Below are positions 1 through 14,200 of a stretch of DNA of 64,000 nucleotides, in pieces. A program made the position numbers and the translations under genes. The DNA comes from Trichopria drosophilae (lineage: Eukaryota; Arthropoda; Insecta; Hymenoptera; Diapriidae): NCBI GenBank assembly GCA_030407085.1, contig CM059586.1, forward strand, positions 29,623,501-29,687,500, given 5' to 3'. The notes under the pieces are model-generated. The model was not told the origin of the DNA, did no database searches, and worked only from the letters and a program-made list of their open reading frames with translations. Each line of letters starts with the position of its first letter. Positions within the stretch are counted from its first letter, which is position 1.

Positions 1-3000
1 TTGAAACATACATATTATATAAATGTGCTGCCTAATCACATAACTGCATTCAGAAATGCGATTCCGGTAGTTATAAAAAGTGTTATAAAAATATATCACA
101 AAATAAGACAAAATTCTAAATATGAAACATTGCTTTTCCGATTTTGGAGAGTTAAGTGAATATTAAAAGCCGTTTCTCTCGGAATCATGACAGCGTCAGT
201 TATGCTGTTATGACTTTCGACCACAGAATGTTCGTCATACAATCAGAAGATTTGACATACAAGACTCAGCAGTGTCAGACAATGAAGTAACTTGTCCGCA
301 CTTATAACAAAATATACTGTTACATTTTAATAAACGCAATTTATGCATATTTCCTTCTAATTTCAAGAGAGACAAATTAACAGTACTGACATTTTATTAA
401 AGTCAGTCTATAATACAATAATTAATATTTTTACCTCGTACTTTAATAATCATAATGTAACAAATGAAATCTATTATCTTGTAGTTTATGACGTGTGAAT
501 TTTTTTTTCATAAATACATTTTTCCAATTTAATAAATAATTAAAATTAGAATAAATTTCAAAATATCTATTCTGAGCTAATTATTTTCATGCTTGAAACA
601 ATTTTTTTTTAATTTAGTTAATGATGAATTATAAATTATTTTTAAATTTTCGATGCTTTTGTAGTAGTTTGCAAATAATCAATAATATCCTACTTGTTCC
701 CATATTGATACAATGTTCGACTGTCGTACGATTTAAAAAACTTCCTATAACTTTGTTTCAATTTTCTGTATTAGTAAAAACAAGTAAAGCTTAATCGCTT
801 AGTCCATTGCATTTCTTGATGAAGGTTGGAAATTTGCCTACGAAATTTAACGAATTTAGTCATTATTAAATGAAAGTAATAAAATGAAGTTTCTTAAAAT
901 ATTATATTTAATGAAATTATTATTTATCATGACACGAACTTTCCAAAAAATGTAGCTAAAAAAAGAATCCTGCCTTACGAATTGTTCTAATATCGTAGAC
1001 GTCAAAAAAACTTTGCGCATACGCATGCAAATTCGATATTCATTTTATAAAGGAAGTGTACAATGTAAGTTATTTGTTAAACAAATAGATGGAATTTTCG
1101 CTTAATAGTAAGTAAAAAATATGGGCATACCCAAAAAAAGCAAAAATGCCACTTATTCAAAGTTAGATTGTACAGTACAACATTTCGAAATTTATAGGAA
1201 TTTGACCTGGAATCAAGGTTCAGAAGTTTGGTGCAGATCCTTTTTTCACTGATAGACAAAAATTAATCAAGAATTGAGACAGCATATTAATTGTAGCGAT
1301 CAAATGTTAGGTTCTAGCGAAGAGAAATAGTCGTGGACATGATAGTATAGTTAGCACGACTATACGTGCGATCAATATCACTGTCCTGCTCTCTCAATGA
1401 AAGAGTCATTAGAACTTTTTTCTTATTTTAGAATGAAAATGTATTCAGACTTTTTAAGTATGTACTTTTTTTTTAAATGAATGCATTCAATTGATCATGC
1501 ATATTTCCACAACTTCAAACCACAAGTTGTCATAATAATACGAGTATGAAATCGTGTTGATATATAGACTTGAGATACATTTCGAATTCGTTGCATCTTG
1601 CTTGTGATGGCATATTTATAATACAATGTAAGAACGCCTCCGTCGATACTACTGCACAGTTGTTAAAACAGATGGCTATATACAGTTCGAGGAAATTTCT
1701 GATTAACTTATAGTCCGTAATAAGTTTTGAAAGAAAAAAAATAACATTTCAATTCCGAGTTTCTTTCTTCGCTCCAATTCGTGACGATAGAATCATATAC
1801 TTTATTTATTTCTCCATTTCAACGCATTTTAGAACTTCGAATGAAAGAAATAGTAACAGCATCGTGCAAGAATGACACAGATTTATAAAAGAGGGGGTTT
1901 TGGATGTTGAAGTAATTTTGTGCGCAAAATCCGAATCTGAAATCAGAATTCGTCCTCCACGTCAGAAGTGAGAGATATTTGAGGTTATGTACTCGATAAA
2001 GCGTTTTTTTGATATCGTTGAGGTTATGTACAGAAGAGACAACATATCTAACAATATTCATTTACGGAAGGGTAGCTTACAATTCAAAAATTTCAAAATG
2101 TGTGAGCGAAACCCAACAACTTTGAACTTTCTTATATTATTATCGACCTAATAATTGACCAGTTCTCCAGAAAATGGACCGTATAGTGGTGCAGATTTTA
2201 TAAAAGAATTCAGACAAATTAGAAAAAAAATACTGACAAATTCAAATAACTGTTGACATAATTAATTGATCACAAATACACATTATGTTACATTCAATGT
2301 CTAACCCTTCCAGGCATATATTTTTTATCTTTACATGACAATTCATTGCTAATTCATTACTCGGGATATTTTACACGTTTGTCTTATATATTCAATAGTC
2401 TACAATGGGTGTCCAAAATGGACAACCCAAACATAAGAAATTTTTTATTGAGCATAGCAGGGCCTTAGACCTTTCTAAGGAAAGCGTAAATTAATGGGTA
2501 CAATGAAAAAAGTTCTTAGTTAATTTGACTACTTTTGAACTACTGAAAGTATTTCAATAGGTCCTCAACGGAATTTTATAGGTTATAGTTAGAACCATAA
2601 AGGAGTTGAATGGACAAAAAATATAGTTATGGAGACGCCATTTTGGCAGTTAATTCTACATTTAAAAACATTTTTTAGAGTCTAACTACCTAGCACACTA
2701 AAAACTATTCAACACCCCTGATAGAAACTTCTCCATTTTTTCTTGCACTCTCCATTTTGCCTATAACTTTAAATGGATTGATTTCTAGTACGGATGCTGG
2801 ACCAATATATTTTTAATTGAATTTAGCAGAACTACATTTTTAGTTGATTTAAGTAGTAACTGCAACTTAAAAAATTTGCTTAAAGCGTATCGAAGTATTC
2901 TGCGTAGTTAAAACGTAGTCAAATCAACTAAGAATTTTTGTAGAAATATTTTTTAGTGGAATTATTTTTAGTGCAGCGATTGGCGGTTGCTGCTTCATTA

Positions 3001-4414
3001 CATTAGTCAATGCATTTTTGAGTTTTATGCAGACTATCGCATTTGTTGATCTCCAACCATTCAGAATACTTTTACGTTTACGGAGTAAATAATATTAACT
3101 TAAGTAAAAATAGTACCTAAAATTAACAACATCAACAAAATTATACTAACAAAAAAAGTATTTCTTTTAACTCCTCTCGACTCAACTTTAATGGTAGTTG
3201 AATTTGTCAAGTAAATTTTTTTCAGTGTAATTATTTACGAACGGTTAATATAAATTAAAAATATTACCATTTCTTTTAAAAACATCAATTTTTCATTAGT
3301 ACTTCGAAGAATGTTGAATGCCTTATTAGGAGAGTTTTCGGCAGCCACACTCTACGAAACCCTTTAGTAATTAGTTTTGTTCTGATTAAACAGCAATATT
3401 TATTCAACGTTCATTTTTTGTAAAAACTAAATACTACTAATGTTAATTCCCATTCTCGCGGAATAGGAAGTCGGCATTATACAGGCTCCTAACGCGGCCA
3501 AATCTGGTCATTAATTAGGACAACTATAAACATCTGTTACGTTTTGTACCGGTCAATGATCGGGACACTTGCCGGTCGCTAATAGGCACTAGGAAAAATT
3601 GAATAAAACTAATAGGGACAATTTTACTGTTTTTTATTTCGGGTTTTAAATATTATAATAACATAAATTAAATTCTGGCAGTCGTCATTATCGATAGAGA
3701 ATGATTTGAACTTTGCTACTAAACAAATTCTTTTATAATTAGAGATTTATAGTTATATTTTCGTTAATTTTCTGCCAAAAAATCATACATGGATATTAAT
3801 TGGAACATTTACCTTAACTACTTTTCTGTAACACTGTTTTGTAAAATTTTCTTATTTTATAATATTTACTAACGTCTGATACCTGGAAACATGATTTCAT
3901 GACGTGTCATCCAGGTCGGCTTCTATTTTGTGTACACAAACTATATTTAAAGACAATCATTGTTATTTATTCACCAGCATTTATTAATGTAATAGCATTA
4001 AAAAATCATATATGAAAGTAAAAATATCTAGGGTAATATTTAGTAAAATAGAATTTAAGGACATATCTCTTCACTAAATAATAATAAAATGAATGAAGTA
4101 ATAAAGTGTGAGAGGAATAAGACGTAATAAATTCAAGACAAGTTTTATAGTTTCGTAGTATTTTTGGCATTTTTTAAATTATGAATGTAAAAATATTTAA
4201 TTTATCAAAAGTGGGTAATGTAAACGAGTGTTGAGGAGGATTAAGTTCAAATATATAATTACTCATCGTCTTTCTTGGAAGGTTATTCAACTTATAATAA
4301 AATTAAAGTTCATTTAAAGAATTGACAAAAATGTAAACGAATACTCACCTTACAAAAATATACAAAGGGTAAATGGAAATAACTTTACAAACTTAATAAC
4401 TCTATACTTTATCG
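1..4414. other. AT-rich downstream flank, no gene recognised
   Basis: Both strands carry only short chance open frames. A segment around 2800-2965 has inverted TTTTTAGTTGATTT and AAATCAACTAAGAATTTTT ends, like a decayed MITE. 2407-2429 holds a short GGGTGTCC/GGACAACCC hairpin. 1820-2060 includes two copies of GAGGTTATGTACT-like text that also occurs near 6270 and 19910 and, inverted, near 6950, so it is a dispersed repeat. Confidence 0.5.
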
Positions 4415-4420
4415 TTTATT
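4415..4420 (-). promoter_or_regulatory. candidate poly(A) signal AATAAA
   Basis: Minus-strand AATAAA (plus TTTATT) about 730 bases after the TGA at 5147, at the border where the GC-richer block ends. A T/G-containing stretch follows on the minus strand. Such hexamers are frequent in AT-rich DNA, so this is only the best-placed candidate. Confidence 0.4.
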
Positions 4421-5146
4421 GCTTTCATCACTGAATCGCAAAGTAGCGTAGTACAACGATACGGTCGATAATACGCCATTTAAACGCGTAAAACCGCCGC
4501 TTCACAGCTGACTTAAAGCAGCGCGATGGCAATCGACATCTCCCCGAATCGTCACCCCCATTTAATTTACTTTCATGTATTTTACTGCTAAGCGACTACG
4601 ATTTGGTGAACTGACCGCCGATTGAATCGCGCTTCATCGTGCCTTAATTATTAGTAAAAATATCAACTAATGTCTTTGTCGAGTCGCGGCGACTGATATC
4701 CGTAGCCCTTCGCGACAAAAAGCATTCTTGGCCTTAACCTTAAATCGAATCGCGACAATTTTCGTATGTAACACGTATGTGTTTATGTGTGTATATAAGT
4801 AGGCGTCAAGAAAACAGCGGATTCGTATGTGTTAGCTCATCCAGTCTCATATTTGCTATTAATTAAAACGAAGCGGGGGTGCCGGATTTTTTTTTCAACA
4901 ACTCTAAGTGATTCTGACCCCCCTCCATCCTAGCTGAATTTCATCCAAGACGTACTTGGTTTCGATCGTTAAAAAAAATGCATCGACGAGTTTCTGCTCT
5001 CTCAGATTTAGTGCTGATCTGTACTTAAAATCGGTTTGATCGACAAACTCGAACTTGGCCGTGGCATCCAGGTACTTCGGAAACGTGCGAGCGCATTTAC
5101 CGGGACGATAAGTCTTCGACCGGGTTGTCTTGCTTTTTTATCACAG
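4421..5146 (-). other. Fhos: probable 3' UTR of Fhos (long-tail isoform)
   Basis: The block from the stop codon to about 4440 is noticeably richer in G+C than the sequence on either side. It ends just before a minus-strand AATAAA, which fits a 3' UTR of about 730 bases. There is no open frame I would support here; short plus-strand frames near 5036-5473 are shadows of the last exon and its UTR. No transcript evidence is available to me. Confidence 0.5.
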
Positions 5147-5220
5147 TCAGTAGCCCTTGATGTAGGCGGCGATGTGTTTCTTCTCTTCTTCCGAGAGTCC
5201 GTTCTTAAGAGTTCTACGCA
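5147..5220 (-). CDS. Fhos: Fhos last exon B (conserved FHOD tail LRRTLKNGL...)
   Basis: After acceptor GGTTTGTTTCAG the frame reads [24 protein letters not shown], then TGA at 5149-5147. LRRTLKNGL corresponds to LRRTLKSGL at the end of human FHOD1, where the Thr of RRT is a Rho-kinase site. This is therefore the ancestral C-terminus. It carries one base in from the donor at 13454 and makes the full 1123-residue frame. Its surroundings (4440-5240) are clearly richer in G+C than the flanks, as expected for a 3' UTR or conserved exon. Confidence 0.92.
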
Positions 5221-8200
5221 CTGAAACAAACCAAGGATGGAAACGTTCAAGCAGATGCTTTTCAAACTTTTAATAATCGGTAAGCCTTTAAAAATCGTGC
5301 AATTGGTTTCCTATATTCTAGGCAGGATCGAAGACGAGGTTAGCCCATCATCATTAATATCAGACGCTTTATTAAGTTCAAGCTCGTCACTCAATACTCA
5401 AGTACTCAGGTTAAAGGGCTTTCATGCAAAACACGCTTGGCCTCAACAATTTGGTCTTGAGAATGTGGGGTAATACATACGATAGTGAATGAGATTGGAA
5501 AGATCATCACCAACTATCAAAATCGTCGCTATCTAAATCGCGAAGGATCCCAATATTTACAAAATTTACACTTTACTTCATTTGTCAGCGTTACTTAAAA
5601 ACTACCGCTGGTAAAATAACGTCTGAAATTAATATATAAACATAACAATGTTATTAAATTCATAAAGGCTGATGAGCACAGCTGGTAGCCAAGTAGGAAA
5701 CGCTTTTTAATGCAATAGATCTTGTTTATTAATTATTATCTGGGGTTTTTCTATTCACTTCTTCCCAATAGTAAAATAAATTTTTCTGGCCTTATATGCT
5801 CCGTTATTTTAGAATACCGTCGCATTCGTTCGCATTTGAACGACGCATGTTTACATTTTAATGTTTACGTTCCTTTTTTTCATTTATTAAATGCGCCGCC
5901 TGACCAAGAAATATTAAATTACTTTATAAGAGGCAAAGAAATTTTATTGTCTATTTTTCCCAATGTGAGAATTATATTTATTTATTAAATTCATGTTTTT
6001 CTTGGGAGAGCTTCCCAGGTACCTCACTGTAAAGTTAACCTAAAAGGAAACAAAACTATTGTTTGATATCGGAGAATTCGTTTAAATAAATTAAATAAAG
6101 TCAAGTAAATAAACTAGTATAATACTGGTTTCGTGACCTAACATCTTAACGGATTTATGTATTCAGAATATACATTACAATATCCGAAATTGAAAATTGT
6201 TCCGACGATGTGAGTTATTTCCGAAGTAATTTTGGGCGTATCCGCAGTCAGAATCAGCCACAACGTTGGCTATTTTTGAGGTTATGTACATCATAGTACG
6301 ACGATAATTCTTCAAAAGGAGCAATTATTCAACCACTTACTTCGTTTCTCACAAAGTTGCAGCTACTTTAAAGTATGACGTTTTCCTAACAAAGTTATGA
6401 AAATTCATGACTTTCAGAGAACATTCAGAGGAGTATTTTTAAATTTTATCCACCTTTTTAATAATATTGTAACACAGTTTGTTTCAAAATAACGACGTAA
6501 ATTTTGTTGTTTCATTTTTGTATTTGACCAACCCAAAAGGATCAGTACAAATTGTCAAGAGAAATGAGCAAAGTAGTGTAGCTATGACAGTTCCCGCTTC
6601 ATTCCCTCCGGCGCCACCAGGCGTCGCCACATCCGCGAATCTACCGCCGACAGCGCCGCGACTGTGGCGACGCCTGGTGGCGGCGGCGGAAATGAAGCGA
6701 GAACTGTCATAGCTACACTACTGATCAAGGAAAAATATGTAGGGTTTAATGAAATAATGTGAATGTTTACGTTTTTGGAATAAATGTCAAAAAGTAAAAT
6801 GGCAGTAATTTTGTGAGAAAACATTACAGGTGATCAATTAATAGTTCACTTTAAAGGGTAAGAATGGTACTAAAGTATGCAAATCGTAGAGAAGACCAAA
6901 CACTGTTTTGTGTACCTAACCTCGAAGATAACACATAACAACGCGTTTTCGAGTACATAACTTTCAATTTCGCAAAATGTTGACCTGTTAGTCGAATTCC
7001 ATGCACAAAATTACTTCGAAAATCATATACAGCTTCTTAACAACAAAATCTTGTTCACTTTTTAAACTACATCGCATTTGTATTACACCCTAGATATTAA
7101 TTTGTAATCTTCCGAAAATCTTATTGCTGTATCTTATTTAGTTTGCGAATTATTCGATTTCAAAATAAGAATTTTTAATTCTACTCTTTTTATTTTACTC
7201 TTCTGTACGCTCTTTCTAATTATTTAACCGATAAATCACTAAATTTTTCAGGTGCATAATCGATCGATTAACAAAACATTCCAGATAGTATAACTAAACT
7301 TTGTAATGTAATTTGCAAACTTGAATCATTCATTGTAATGTCAGTTTTTAAACAGCGAAAAAGGTTTGTGAAATGTTCAACAATTGATGATTACCGTGGC
7401 GATTTGACGTTTCCGATTAGTGCAACATCAATTATATAATCAAATTATCCGAAAATGCATCAGAGATAAGATTGTACAAATGTAAGAATCGGGTTTCGAA
7501 ATTGTCAGATATAAAATTAATATTAATAAGGTACTTTAGTTACTTTGACACAGTTTTATTTTTAACCAATATGCAAATCATAATTAAAAAATAATTTAAA
7601 AACGGAATACTGAATTTATCCCAAAATTGGACTAATAACTAAAAAGTGAAGTGCTTTCAAACATACTCACTACAGAAATTCAGATACTTTTACGACTAAT
7701 TTGTAAATATTAAACAAGTGGAAAAAAAATAATTTTTTTTTTCGATATATAGTAAGTTTATAGCAATATTACTAAAACTTCAGCGTTGAAATTGACAGAA
7801 AATGACGTCCTTATTAAAATTAGTTATACGAGTATTCTAGGTGATACAACGAAGTTATAAAAAACAGAAAGAGGAATATATAAAAAAATATTAAATTTAA
7901 AGTTATGATGAAAATTAAAGAAAGTATAATTAAAATTGGAAACATATTTTATATTGTTTACATATTAACACATGTTATTGAATTTTAAATGATGTTAAAA
8001 TTTTTTAAAAATGTTGTCATATGAAAAAAGGATTAAATAAATGTTCTATATTATTGATTTTATTTACTTTTCCATTCGTAAATTAATATATAATAACGTT
8101 GAATGTTTAATTAAATTTTCAGGAAACAAAAGATTATCATAAAATACACTTTTCTGCAGCCATGTTAAAATTCTAATTAATGTTGTAAAAAATTAAAATC

Positions 8201-11200
8201 CAACAGTTATTGTCAAAGGTCTGGAAATGAATACGTAATCATACGTAATCCTATGACGTCAAACTTCATAAAATGTAATTCTTTTTATCTGGATAAAAAT
8301 ATAGGGGCAACATAAATAAAAATGTTTTCGTGATAATTAAACAGTAATAAAAATACGGAAGTTTAACAATTGCATGCACAAGTACTTTCAATTATTAAGT
8401 TCAGTCACTATTCATACTTTGTGCGTAAATACGAGCTACACCAAAACTTACTGTCCAAATTGTTTTAGTATTATATTATTATCGAATACTAAGTGCTAAT
8501 TGATTATTTTTCTTTGTTTTAGTAAATCACAATAATTGCAAATAACTTTTCCATATTCTCATTTTATAAATCAAAATATAAAAAAAAAGATCTCTAGAAT
8601 AACGAATGTTTTAAAAATAACATTTCAAATAGTCAAGCCTAAGGAAATATATAGACTAAAATCTTTTTTTGAATAATTCAGAAAATTATCAAAATTGAAG
8701 TTAGCGCAAAACCTTGGTAACTTTACCTTATATTTCATAACAAATGATAATACGTTAATTACAATTCAAAATATCTAATCGGATGACACTCGATCGTTTT
8801 CTAAAAATTTATCAAAAACATATTCATGCATGGAATGATTTCATGTAAGTTTAAATAACGTTATATTAACATGCATAAGTAAACACTTCGTATGGCAATT
8901 AAGTTCAAACTAGGGTAAAACTCAAATATGCAAACAAAACTAAGTTAGTAAGTAATCATAGCAGCACAGCAATTTTTTATCTATCGATTTCTAAAAATGA
9001 GTAGAATTATTTCTTCGTTTCATATTCACTGAAATATGCAGTATTAAAAAAGTACCATATATTAAATTGTTATAAATGGGAGCCCTCTACAAGTATATCA
9101 TAAATATTTCTCTCAAGGGTATACATTTTTACTTACAATAGTTTTTAGAAAAATGTACGTACACAAATTAATTTGGAATTATGGTAACATGTCAATAATA
9201 TATTAATAAACTTTAACTATTTATAACTAATATATAACATAAATAAACTGATTTTTGGAGCTGGAACTGACTATACTGAATTTTCCATGGAATTAGATGA
9301 TGAGCCTCTAGACATTTTCATACACAATGTAAACAATTGTTATTTGATAAAAATTGAAAAAAATTATGATACAAAACGAAATTATCATTGTAGAAACGTA
9401 AATCATAATAATTTACTATTTTTATATTGTAGTGTTGTAATTTTGTAAGAAATATTTACCTTAAATCTTATATATGAAAAGACAAACAAAAAATTTGTTT
9501 AAAGATTAAAAATGTATAATAAACCTGAAGAGACCCAATTATAAAAATTTCAATCAGATGTTAATTAAAATAAAAAAAAATATAAAAAACATTAGCTCAT
9601 TAGTTAAAAATATTTTCATGAAACAGAAGAATTATTATAACAATTCACGCATTTAATGAAACAAATTCAAGAAAGGAAACAACATTTTTGAATTTATTTC
9701 TTTCAATTTAATACCGACAGAATGAATAGCAATATTTCAGTCATTTTTAAAAATCAGTACAAGTACAGATCAATATTCTGATACAAGAAAATCTCTCATT
9801 TTTACAAATCGTAACATTCAAAGGATCAGAAATTGTTAGTTAATTGGTAAGTTTCAAATACAATAAATTAGTCAAACAAGGCAGAAAACCAGACATTTCA
9901 TGCAATAGAAATGACACTGCACCTTCAGACGAGGATGGCTAAATCTTTCAAGGGCGGTACCCCTCGGCCGTGGTGTTGTTCTCTCGTGTTCGCGAACGTT
10001 TCACTAGACAAAAAGTAAAGGAAAAGATGCTAGGATATCCCATCACCACAAACGCCACCTTGTTAAAAACCATCACCACACCCTCTCTCCATTTCCCTCA
10101 CCATCAGCTACCGTTCATTCGCTACATGACTTAACATCGCATAAATTCACATTATATATAACACCAACATAAATAAAGCATTTTATACAGAATGTATGCT
10201 ACATTTTCACCACCATTTACCATTAAACAATCATTATTATAAATAAATTCTGTTTTTTTACATATTCAATGTCGTTTATATCACGAAAGCAATTACGTTT
10301 CCTAATGAGGTAGTCGTAAAAAGTTTTGGTGTACTATTTGGTTTTTATATAATTAGGTCTTTATGCAATAGTGAAATAGCCTTTATGCAGAACTGAATAA
10401 TCTTAATGTTTATCTACTCAGGACTATTGAGGACGTCCAATGAAATTTTACTGAAAAATAGCACGTCAGGTTTTTGAGATGTCCCGAAGTAAAAGTACAA
10501 AAACACGCCCTTTTTCATTATATTTAATATTCAAAACGCAAATTTAATGACAGGCGATTTTAAACATTTGATTGGGGTTTAAAAATTCATCTGAAATTTG
10601 ATTTCTGATTCGTGCTCAACGCCAAAAAACCTCCGAGTAAAAAGTGATCTGGATCGACACATTTTTTTCAATTAGTTCATTTATGTTTCTTTATTGCGGC
10701 AAAATATTTAGAAATGTAAAATATTTTCCATAACAATCAAGTTTATTTATTAATAAGGACTAACAAAATATTAAAAAAGTAGATTCTTTGAACAAGAATG
10801 TTTGCGGAAATGAAAATGTTCCTTAATCAAGACGAAATTTGTTACTCTGAGGTTTTGGAAGCCGCTGATTAGACTTGTGATTTTCAAAATTCGAAATGGT
10901 GAATCTAAGATGGCTCACTAAAATTTATAAATTTAATTCATTATGTTGAAATTGTGTACTAAAAGAAAATGCAAAATGAGAAATCCATATTTACATTTTT
11001 TATCTTTAATTTTGAAAATCTAAAATCAGGATCGTGATCAACGGCCTCGAAAACCTTAGAGTACCGTTCGATCAGGTTACTTTTTACATTTTACTGTGGC
11101 AATTTGGATCGCCATTTTGAATTTTGAAGATCTGAAGTCGGATTTGTAATTAACTTCCTCGAAAACGCCGAGTAACAAATTTCAGGTGTTTTCCTTGCAA

Positions 11201-14200
11201 AGAAAACTTTATGCTTGAAAGGATTAAGTTCAATACATTTCTTCAAATACGTCCGCCATATTGGATCCGTCATTTTGAATTTCGTAAAGTAACATGAGTC
11301 TCACTAATGATCAGCGACTAGAAAAATCCACGAGTGCTAATTTTCAAATCAGCCCGATAAATGTTTTTAAATTCGTTCGCCATCTTGAATCCGCCATTTT
11401 TAAAGTTTGAAATCAGACTTACAAACTATAATAACCTTGAACTTCATAAGTGCTCTATTTTTCCTTAAAAAAAAGGTAAAAACAGCAAATCATTTACAAA
11501 ATCAGTCAATTCAAGATAATTTCTTAGAAAAAAGTACAGTTTTTTACGTTTTAAATTGATTTTGAAGGAAAAATTAGGACTTTCAGAAACAATGGCAATC
11601 TTTTTGAAAATATAATTATCTCCTTATATTCCATGATCTTAAATACAGCAAATGAGCGTGTTTTTTGCAATTTTTCTGAAAAATATGAAAATCAGATGTT
11701 AATATAACAGAAAATTGAAAAAAAAACGGAATCGAGAAAAATTCTTGAAAAAAATGACAGAAATATTATTTCTTGTATTGATAATTAAATACTTGATTTA
11801 TTAAATAAAGGAGAAAATGTCGAATCATCATTTTTAAATTACTAAAAAACCTTCCCAAAAATATTGATGAATTTTAGATTAATTTTTGTGCTGCTATAGA
11901 ATTATTTCACTTTTTGATATTTCTATTTTGAACAACATATTAGTTCTTTACAACAATGCTAAATCCGCAATTTTTCTGATAAAAATCAAAGTAAAATTTG
12001 CCATTGCTTGTTGTACAGAATTCACGTTAAATTGCTCAGGCTTTTGAGAGTGAATATCTGATATTTGTGTATTTTGTATATCGGATTCATGTTCGATATT
12101 TTTAATTCAATAAAAGCTTTCTGAAACCATTTGAAAATAGCTAGACATATAATGGTGGCTGCTTTAAAAGAAGTTAAAAATGTATAATAAACCATACTAT
12201 AAAATTATAACCAAACCCGAAATCAGAAATTCTTACTAATTTTGAAGTTAATCCGAAACAATTTTTGAAATTTTCATATACATCAACACTTTAACAAAAC
12301 TGTCAACATCGACTATAATACATTCAAAAAACATCATACAAATATCAAAGTATTCCATACAAATATCTAAAATAAAACTGCCCTAAAATGCGGATGCGGA
12401 AAGAAGCAGAATTACCCACGGGGATGAAATTGAATGTAAGAATCTGAAATAAAAATCGATCGAACCGAGCAATTCGTCGTCGAAACCAGGAGGTGGATTA
12501 TCTGTTGGGTCACGCGCGTTGCCGGTTCACCGCGAGGATTACTCGTGATGGGAAAGAATCGTCCAAATAAAGAAAATAAAGATTCGAAAGAATATTTCGA
12601 AAACTGCCGCTACTGTTTCAGATTTCTGAACATCGAATTTTCTAAAAAAAAAATGATCGACAATTTTACCTCTTTAATGAAAAAATAAATAAATCTAACC
12701 TAAAAAAAGTTTAAATACATTCTTCCTTTTTTCTGGTTAAATCGACGATAATTCGGATTATGTTAACCAAAAATGTTGTTCAAGTAATTAATTTTCGATG
12801 AAACTAACCAGAATTTTGATTATAATAAAAACATTAGCAAAACGAAACAAATTTTCTGTTTAATCTAATTTCTTCAGTTTGGGAAGTAAAAGTTCTTAAG
12901 AGAAATATAGAAAATGTTCAGAATAAACGAAAGTTTGAAGATTTAGGAAGAAATAACGGTGCAGTAAAGGTGCAATGAAAATTTCGAAATACGGTAGCAG
13001 AAGGTCCTGGAAAACTAATTTACTTTTTCGATCATCATACGAATGCGTTGCCCTCATCTGCGACTTTTTCGTATCATTAAAATGGGAAATGAGTTTATTA
13101 CAAAATAAAAATCTACTCCGAACAAAGGATTTTTATTATACAAAAAAAAATATTTCTTTAAGTTCTTAGGCAATCCAGAAAGAGAAGGTTCAATAAATTT
13201 TAATTATTAAGATCTTTCCCAAAATTTATCTGGTGCACACATTAACATTTCCTTATTGGTGGATTTTTAATGCAAATTATGAGTTTTAATGCATATGAAA
13301 TTTATGCACCGGATTTTTTTGAAAAAGTATCTTGTTAGAATTAAAATAATAAAAACAAAGACAAAGGACAGTTATTTTAAAAAATGTAATAAAAAGACAA
13401 AGTTTGCAGATATGAGGGCAACGTCGAGTGCAGGGTGCAGGGATTTCACTTACAAGACTTACGATCGGCGTGGCGCGTACGTTTCCGTTCCCGGGGCGTC
13501 GTCCTCGTCGCCGGTACCTTGGTCGCCGTTTTGACCAAAGACTCCAGGAGTTCGTCGTCTCCGTCGGTCAAATTGCCGTTTCCAGACTCGTCCCTGATTA
13601 ACGGACCCAATGGCGTACGACCTGAAACATTTTTTTAACATCCCTGTTTAATTACATAGTTTCCCTCTATTTTAAAAAAAATCTATTAAAAAAACGAAAA
13701 TATGTAAAGGAAACTGAAAAGTTCATATGTAGAAATTAAGTTTAATAAACCCGAAGCACTTGTTCGAGACTTAAATGTCTTCCAATGTTTCCCGTGCCAG
13801 ATTTGTTCCATATTTTCTATTTCGTACGTAAACACTTTTCCGTCTCGGTTCGATTTCGTCATTTTGCCGTCTATATTTTCTATTATTCTAACCGATCGTT
13901 GGTTCCAATGTGGATATAGACAGAAATCGTTTGTAATTTATTTGTACAATCGAATGTTATCACGTTTGTTAAACCTTAATAAATAACCATATTAATATTA
14001 CGAATTAAAATTTGTATTTTATATTTTATTATTAAATGATTAATAATGTTGTTATCAAATTATCAAATAACACACTTAGCGTAGAAGAAAGAAAATTCCT
14101 CAATAAATGTCTGAATAAAAACTGTTTCTAGAGCTACAAACACTCGAGAAACTAATACAGCGATATTTTCCGATAAATATAATAAAATGAAATAAATAAA

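Noticed and set aside
6479..6824. Similar Pro/Ala-rich peptides on both strands
   Set aside because: Consequence of the perfect hairpin at 6572-6722, not a gene.
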